Assembly (NCBI GenBank): GCA_963082875.1
Contig: OY720098.1
Coordinates: 19,716,001-19,780,000, forward strand
DNA length: 64,000 bases
DNA from: Corella eumyota
Lineage: Eukaryota; Chordata; Ascidiacea; Phlebobranchia; Corellidae
Direction of reading: 5' to 3'
Shown here: positions 58,897 through 64,000 of the stretch, piece by piece
Layout of the letters: the number at the start of each line of letters is the position of its first letter
Position numbering within the stretch: the first letter of the stretch is position 1
Translations under genes and position numbers: made by a program
Notes under the pieces: generated by a model
What the model saw: the letters and a program-made list of their open reading frames with translations, nothing else
Database searches by the model: none
Told to the model about the DNA's origin: nothing

Positions 58897-60093
58897 GAGA
58901 TTATATATTAAATATTGCAAACATTTTCTTTTAATTTAAAACTTATATTTTGGGTAATATAACTACCTGTTTTGTATGTCTAAGCTATCAAACCATCTAT
59001 ATATTGACTCTGTGATAATGTTGGTCGAATTTAATATTTTCAAATTATACAACTCGCAAAAACTCGCTTAAAAAAACGAGAAAAAAAATCAACTTTTAGA
59101 AAAAATAAAAGAGCACAAAAAAAACAAAAATTGCAGATTTAACAAAATTGACTATTTAACATAAACATAACAGATCACTAATAAACTGAAAAAAATTTAC
59201 GCATGTTTTTTCTACGCGAATAAAGAATAAATAAAATTGTAGCGAGAATAGAATGAATAATTAGGGGTTAATATAAGGGACCTTTTAATAATTGTTAGGC
59301 AGATTAAATTGTTACTAAATTACATAAATTTTTACAACTCTGAAAATGTGCGAATTCAGGAGAAAAGGACAAATATGAATATTTAGTACCAAACTTTTTT
59401 TATGGATTTTAAATATATTAAATACAACAGAATTTAATTTTCATCCAAATTATTAAAAAATATTGTATGTGCATTTAAATAAAAAACAAAGCTATTTTAA
59501 CCCTAAAGTTAAGTTACTTAACTTAAAATTATTTAATATTTTTAACCGTATTTCGTTAACTATTATCATTTTAGATATCGATGTAACCTAATATTATATC
59601 ACAAACACATTTATTTCACAATAAATACAAATAAAAAGGTATATGTGGTTGGGTTTGGCGCTTGCACATATTTCAACAAAAATTTAAAAAAAAACACAAA
59701 AAATGCAACACGGATTTTTTTACAGATTTCTATTTTAAAGTAGTCTCGAAGCAGCGTTAAGCAAAAGCGCGCCAGGAATTTTAGAAATCCAAGGTCGACT
59801 AATTTCTGTACAGCAATAGATTGTACAATGTGCCGAATTATTAACGCATAATTGCAACACAATGGCAAACAATCAAAATTAAAAGTTTTTTATTTTAAAT
59901 CCCAAATGTCATTACAAATTAATTATTTTTTTAAAAGTTTTAACTTTATTTTATTTTTTTTTCGATTATTTTTAACGCAAATTAAAATAAAACTTTTTTC
60001 GAATGTAGTAAGCCTAACACTGGATTTTATTTTATTTTTTTTATATTTAACAGAAAATCTAAACCCAGTCACGTCATCACAACTCTAGAGTGC

Positions 60094-60230
60094 TGACGTC
60101 ACAAAAAGTTTAGAAAACTATGACGTCATTATTTGCAAACTTAAATGACGTCATTTTTATCCCAAATAAAGTGATGTCATATAAAGAGGCAGAACGTCAA
60201 TGTGCGTGACGTCAGAAATTTATGACGTCA
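60094..60230. repeat. Dense TGACGTCA cluster
   Basis: Exact copies at 60094, 60121, 60146, 60207 and 60223 within 137 bp, with near matches at 60068 and 60173. Just downstream of the BET-like stop codon. Confidence 0.65.
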
Positions 60231-60372
60231 TAGAAATCGTGGAACGAACGAAATTGTTGAAATCGCATCTAAGCTACGAAAAGCTTTCGAAAGAAAATTA
60301 CCTAAAAAAAAAAAAGAAAAAATCTCCCGACCCGTCCGGGCACAGTCACGGTAACTGTTCGGGCGCGGTCGG

Positions 60373-63300
60373 TCACATGATGTTCTCCTCAAATTTCTTC
60401 ATAATGTCCGACTGCTGATTCATATCAATCTGACCCGACATCTGCTGTCGTCGACGCCTCTGCTGCTCCCTCATGCGGGCGATGCGATCGCGGTCTGCTT
60501 GCCCTTCAGGTGGCGCCGCTGAGTCGACTTGGGTTTGTTGCTGCTGTGGTGGGGTCTGTTGTTGTTGTTGAATTGGATTCGTTTTGGCAGCGAGTCGACG
60601 CGCGTTTTCTAACCCCTCTTCCTCTTCACGCTCTCTGTGACGTAATAAAGGAAAAAATTATAAAATATTTTTGTTTTTTTTACGAAATTTAAGAAAAACA
60701 AAAAATGAAATTTTTAACATTACTTTTGTAATAGGTTGTATAATTGCTAGTTTAAATATCCATATATTGCAATAAACATTGTTTAAAAACTAACAATGAT
60801 TTAATATCGCACAGGAATGAGACGTCATTGGAATAAATTTACCATAACGACACTTTAGTATGCTTTATTTAGGTAAGACTAGTCAATAGCCCCTGCCCTA
60901 CAGTCAGAATTGATTTGTCCTAGTATGGTCGCAACTCACAACTTATATTTTCCCACACTAATTTGTCCAGGCACCACAAACAGCAGTTTTTTATACATAT
61001 ATATATAGAACGAACGATAATAAATTTGACGAATAATTACCTCATTTTTTCTCTTTCCATTCTCATTTTCTCCTTTAAATTGTGCTCCTTTTCCACTCTT
61101 CTTAACTCTTCTTGTTGCTTTAGAAGAGACTCAAAATGTTTACGCTCCTCTGCTTGTTTTTTAAACGCTTCAAAGTTGTTTGCTGCATTGGTGGGCCGGG
61201 GGAGCTGTGGGGTCACCTTTGGAGGAAAAAATAGTTTAAATTTGAGGGTGGGTTTATGAAAAAAAATTCAATTAAAAAAGTAAAAAATAAAATTAATGAG
61301 TAAAAATGTTAAAAAAAAAAAATTCAATAAATGGTTACTCTAATGTTTTTTTTAATTATTAACTAACTTGAGGAGCTGGAACATTTGATGATGTTACTGG
61401 GGTTGGTTTTGCCCCCCATCCTGCTCCTAAATTACTCCATGAACTCCGGTTCTTCATCTTGATCTCTGCTTGACGCTGGAGGAGAAAAAAAAGAAATTCG
61501 AAAAATTGAAATTTAAAAAAAGAAATTTATTTTAACAAAAAATTATTTGTATCGCTTTTCTGCCCTCAAAAAAATAAGACTGTAAAATACAAGAAAGAGT
61601 TTAGGGGGACTGAAAAGTCTAAGAAAGAATTTGGGGGGACTGAAAAGTCTGAGAAAGAATTTAGGGGTAGGCTGAAAAGTTAAAGAAAGAATTTGGGGGG
61701 ACTGAAAAGTCTGAGAAAGAATTTAGGGGTAGGCTGAAAAGTTAAAGAAAGAATTTGGGGGGACTGAAAGGTCTGAGAGAGAATTTGGGAGACTGAAAAG
61801 TCTAAAAGAGAATTTAGGGGGACTGAAAAGTCTAAGAGAGAATTTAGGAGGACCGAAAAGTCTGAGAGAAAATTTGGGGGGACTGAAAAGTCTGAGAGAG
61901 AATTTGGGGGTACTGAAAAGTTTGAGAGAGAATTTGGGAGACTGAAAAGTCTGGGAGAGAATTTGGGGGACTGAAAAGTCTGGGAGAGAATTTGGGGGAC
62001 TGAAAAGTCTGGGAGAGAATTTGGGGGACTGAAAAGTCTGGGAGAGAATTTGGGGGACTGAAAAGTCTGAGATAGAATTTGGTAGACTGAAAAGTCTGGG
62101 AGAGAATTTGGGGGACTGAAAAGTCTGGGAGAGAATTTGGGGGACTGAAAAGTCTGGGAGAGAATTTGGGGGACTGAAAAGTCTGGGAGAGAATTTGGGG
62201 GACTGAAAAGTCTGGGAGAGAATTTGGGGGACTGAAAAGTCTGGGAGAGAATTTGGGGGACTGAAAAGTCTAAGAGAGAATTTGGGGGACTGAAAAGTCT
62301 GGGAGAGAATTTGGGGGACTGAAAAGTCTGGGAGAGAATTTGGGGGACTGAAAAGTCTGGGAGAGAATTTGGGGGACTGAAAAGTCTGGGAGAGAATTTG
62401 GGGGACTGAAAAGTCTAAGAGAGAATTTGGGTAGACAAGAAAATACATGAAGAAAACCAAACCACTAAAAACACTTCATTTATTTTGCTATAATTTTTAA
62501 CAATTTTTACTTTTACCTTTTTAACCAAGTTAGGATCTTCCTGTAGGAAAGTAGAAACAGGTTTAACATTCTCAGTTTGCGGGGGATTAGGGGTTCGATT
62601 TACAGGGGGGACCTCTGTAGGCTGGGGAGTTATTCGAGGCTGCTGGGGGGTGATTGCTTGAGGGGGTTGTCTGACTGGGTTGGCCTAAAAAATAATTTAC
62701 AAAAATCAGTAAAATTTTTTTTTAATGTTTTAAATATCCGAATTTTTAAATAAATTTACATTGAATACTACTTAAGTAAAACACTTAAGATTTTTTGTTT
62801 AAACCAACTTACATTAGTATACGAAGGATTTCCATATTGGGACTGAGTTCTTGGAATTAAATCATTTTTATCCCTGACTTGGTTTTGAATATTCTGGTGC
62901 TGACCGTTGGATAAATTTTGGGGGGGGATTTGTGTTCTAGGGGGGGCCGGGGCTGAGGTAGGTTGTTGTTGTTGTTGTCGTGCTGGTTTTGGGGGTTGAT
63001 TCAAGTTCTAGAACAAAAAAAAATTTTAGTTTTTTTTGTAAAAGTATTTACTAAACATAAATTTTTGGGTGAAACTTTTTTTTACCTGTTGTATAGGTTG
63101 TTGCGGTAAAGTTCGGGGTGTTGTTAGGTTGGGTGGGGGTGATATCCTGGGGGGTTGTTGCACAGGGTTAAGGGGGTAAGCAGGGGCTTTTTGAACAGGT
63201 TGTGGTGGCGCCTAAAAACAAATAGTTTATTCTTTATTTAAAAATAAATAAATATATAAAAAAGTTTTTTTCTAGAAATAAAAAAAATTAAAATTAAAAC

Positions 63301-63496
63301 AAAAAAAAAAACAGAATTATAACAAAAAACAATAAACTATTTAAGTTATTTTTCAATCGATAACTAAGTAATTTTAAGTAATACTTAATTCTATTGAGTA
63401 AATTCTAAATAGAATTCTGTTTACCTTTGTTGGAATTAAAGCCTGTTGGGAAGAAGTAAATGGTTTTTGTTTTCGTTTTTCACTTTCTGTATTCAT
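60373..63496 (-). CDS. BRD4-like BET protein, C-terminal part
   Basis: Eight exons, minus: 63496 (or acceptor at 63486)-63425, 63211-63086, 63007-62813, 62684-62517, 61475-61368, 61216-61041, 60634-60373; the small exon count depends on the start. Content in order: a Pro/Gln-rich linker, an IKMKNRSSWSNLG block matching BRD4 KIKNMGSWASL, FEAFKKQAEERKHFESLLKQ matching the FEQFRRAAREKEE region, an RExxEExLENARR segment, poly-Gln, and QIDMNQQSDIMKKFEENIM, the BRD4/BRDT C-terminal motif that binds P-TEFb. No bromodomain or ET domain lies in the window. An ATG at 63496 opens in frame (MNTESEKRKQKPF), so either the gene starts here or, more likely, earlier exons lie to the right. Nuclear transcription-elongation role is inferred from the family. 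Confidence 0.85.
61591..62440. repeat. 29-bp minisatellite, about 29 copies
   Basis: Unit about gactgaaaagtctgggagag + aatttgggg, period 29 bp. The central copies (about 61930-62400) are nearly identical and the left copies more diverged. Lies wholly in the BET-like intron between exons 61475 and 62517. The minus strand is open for 245 codons because no frame of the unit contains a stop, giving a 29-residue repeat rich in Ser, Pro, Leu and Phe. Probably not coding. Confidence 0.9.
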
Positions 63497-64000
63497 ATAA
63501 TCAAGTTAAATATAAGGTAATAACCCAAAATTGAGTTATATTTATATTATATATCTTATGCCAACAATGTTACATATTCTTAATACTTACCATCACACTT
63601 TAATTAATTCTACTATAAAAATTACTAAAAATCGTATTATTTTTTGATGCTACTGACTAATTAACTAACTAAGATATTTAATATTTATTTTCTTTTCTGT
63701 TTTCGTAACTTTGTAATTATAAAAATGTAAAAGTTATCCATATATAATAAAGCTTTAAAAAATAAAAGCGGCTGGTATGTATATATATCCAATAAGCGAA
63801 CAAAATAAATAAAACTGCCGTCTGCACAGATAAATTATCACTGGCAAATATAAGTTTAAAGTTGTGACCATATTACAACAATTAAAATGCCAACTGTAGG
63901 GTGGGCAACTAGTGTTTACAAAGGCAATATATATACACTGTAAAAAAATGTTGTGATATTTTTTTTAAATTTTTTTCTGGCTTATACATTTATAAGACTA
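63497..64000. other. Right-edge noncoding region
   Basis: A/T-rich, either a BET-like intron or its 5' flank. A tiny candidate exon (tgtgatg before a donor near 63593) would join the next exon in phase. Around 63868 gtgaccatattacaaca resembles the dispersed repeat start. No bromodomain coding is seen. Confidence 0.4.

Larger units (their letters stand above)
58200..60372. other. Intergenic region between integrin-like and BET-like 3' ends
   Basis: Contains the MITE-like copy (58655-58896) and a TGACGTCA cluster (60094-60230). A short open stretch at about 58447-58532 (IADIVLEGLDPEILRTKF) follows a splice acceptor, but does not join the preceding exon in that frame. No integrin blade or leg sequence is recognisable. 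Confidence 0.5.

Noticed and set aside
59611-59868. 85-codon minus-strand frame between the integrin-like and BET-like genes
   Set aside because: Composition is like surrounding A/T-rich DNA, no recognisable domain or consistent splice context.
61723-62460. 245-codon open frame on the minus strand as a protein gene
   Set aside because: It is entirely a 29-bp minisatellite inside an intron; openness follows from the unit lacking stops.

Overview
The window looks like nuclear DNA of a tunicate, most likely a Ciona-type ascidian. Reasons: about 70% A+T by eye, many short GT-AG introns, chordate gene families (ABHD16A, CYP2-clan P450, ClC-7, an I-domain integrin alpha, a BET C-terminus) and, above all, genes in which an intermediate-filament (IF) protein is spliced in frame to an annexin. 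From memory, an IF-annexin fusion has been reported from Ciona. No gene could be read as one open frame; I assembled exons by hand from homology, splice signals and phase, and the phases close in every gene listed.

Layout: (1) 1-3919, minus strand: 5' part of ABHD16A; the rest lies left of the window. (2) 4272-9553, minus: complete nine-exon CYP2-like P450 of about 499 aa. (3) 9554-11482: intergenic. (4) 11483-37587: three complete IF-annexin fusion genes, here called A (minus, 11483-18919), B (plus, 20731-27823) and C (minus, 28950-37587). A and B are head to head; B and C are tail to tail. (5) 37588-43357: a long gene-poor interval. (6) 43358-53522, minus: complete 18-exon CLCN7 whose introns carry many SINEs. 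(7) 54813-58199, plus: secreted or membrane protein with a signal peptide, the first integrin-alpha propeller blades and an I (vWA) domain, apparently ending early. (8) 60373-63496, minus: C-terminal part of a BRD4-like BET protein with the P-TEFb-binding C-terminal motif and a 29-bp minisatellite in one intron.

Repeats: about 20 copies of one tRNA-headed SINE, a second tRNA-like repeat, two MITE-like families with terminal inverted repeats, a dispersed repeat of about 165 bp with a tandem pair, and a striking excess of the 8-bp palindrome TGACGTCA. I found no true tRNA, rRNA or CRISPR.

The most notable content is the cluster of three IF-annexin genes. They share exon phases almost exon for exon, but differ in tail composition (plain acidic, Thr/Ser-rich, and an RS-repeat tail) and in how many annexin calcium loops survive. 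They look like an old duplicated family that has diverged. The other genes are ordinary housekeeping or metabolic genes with no evident functional link to the cluster.
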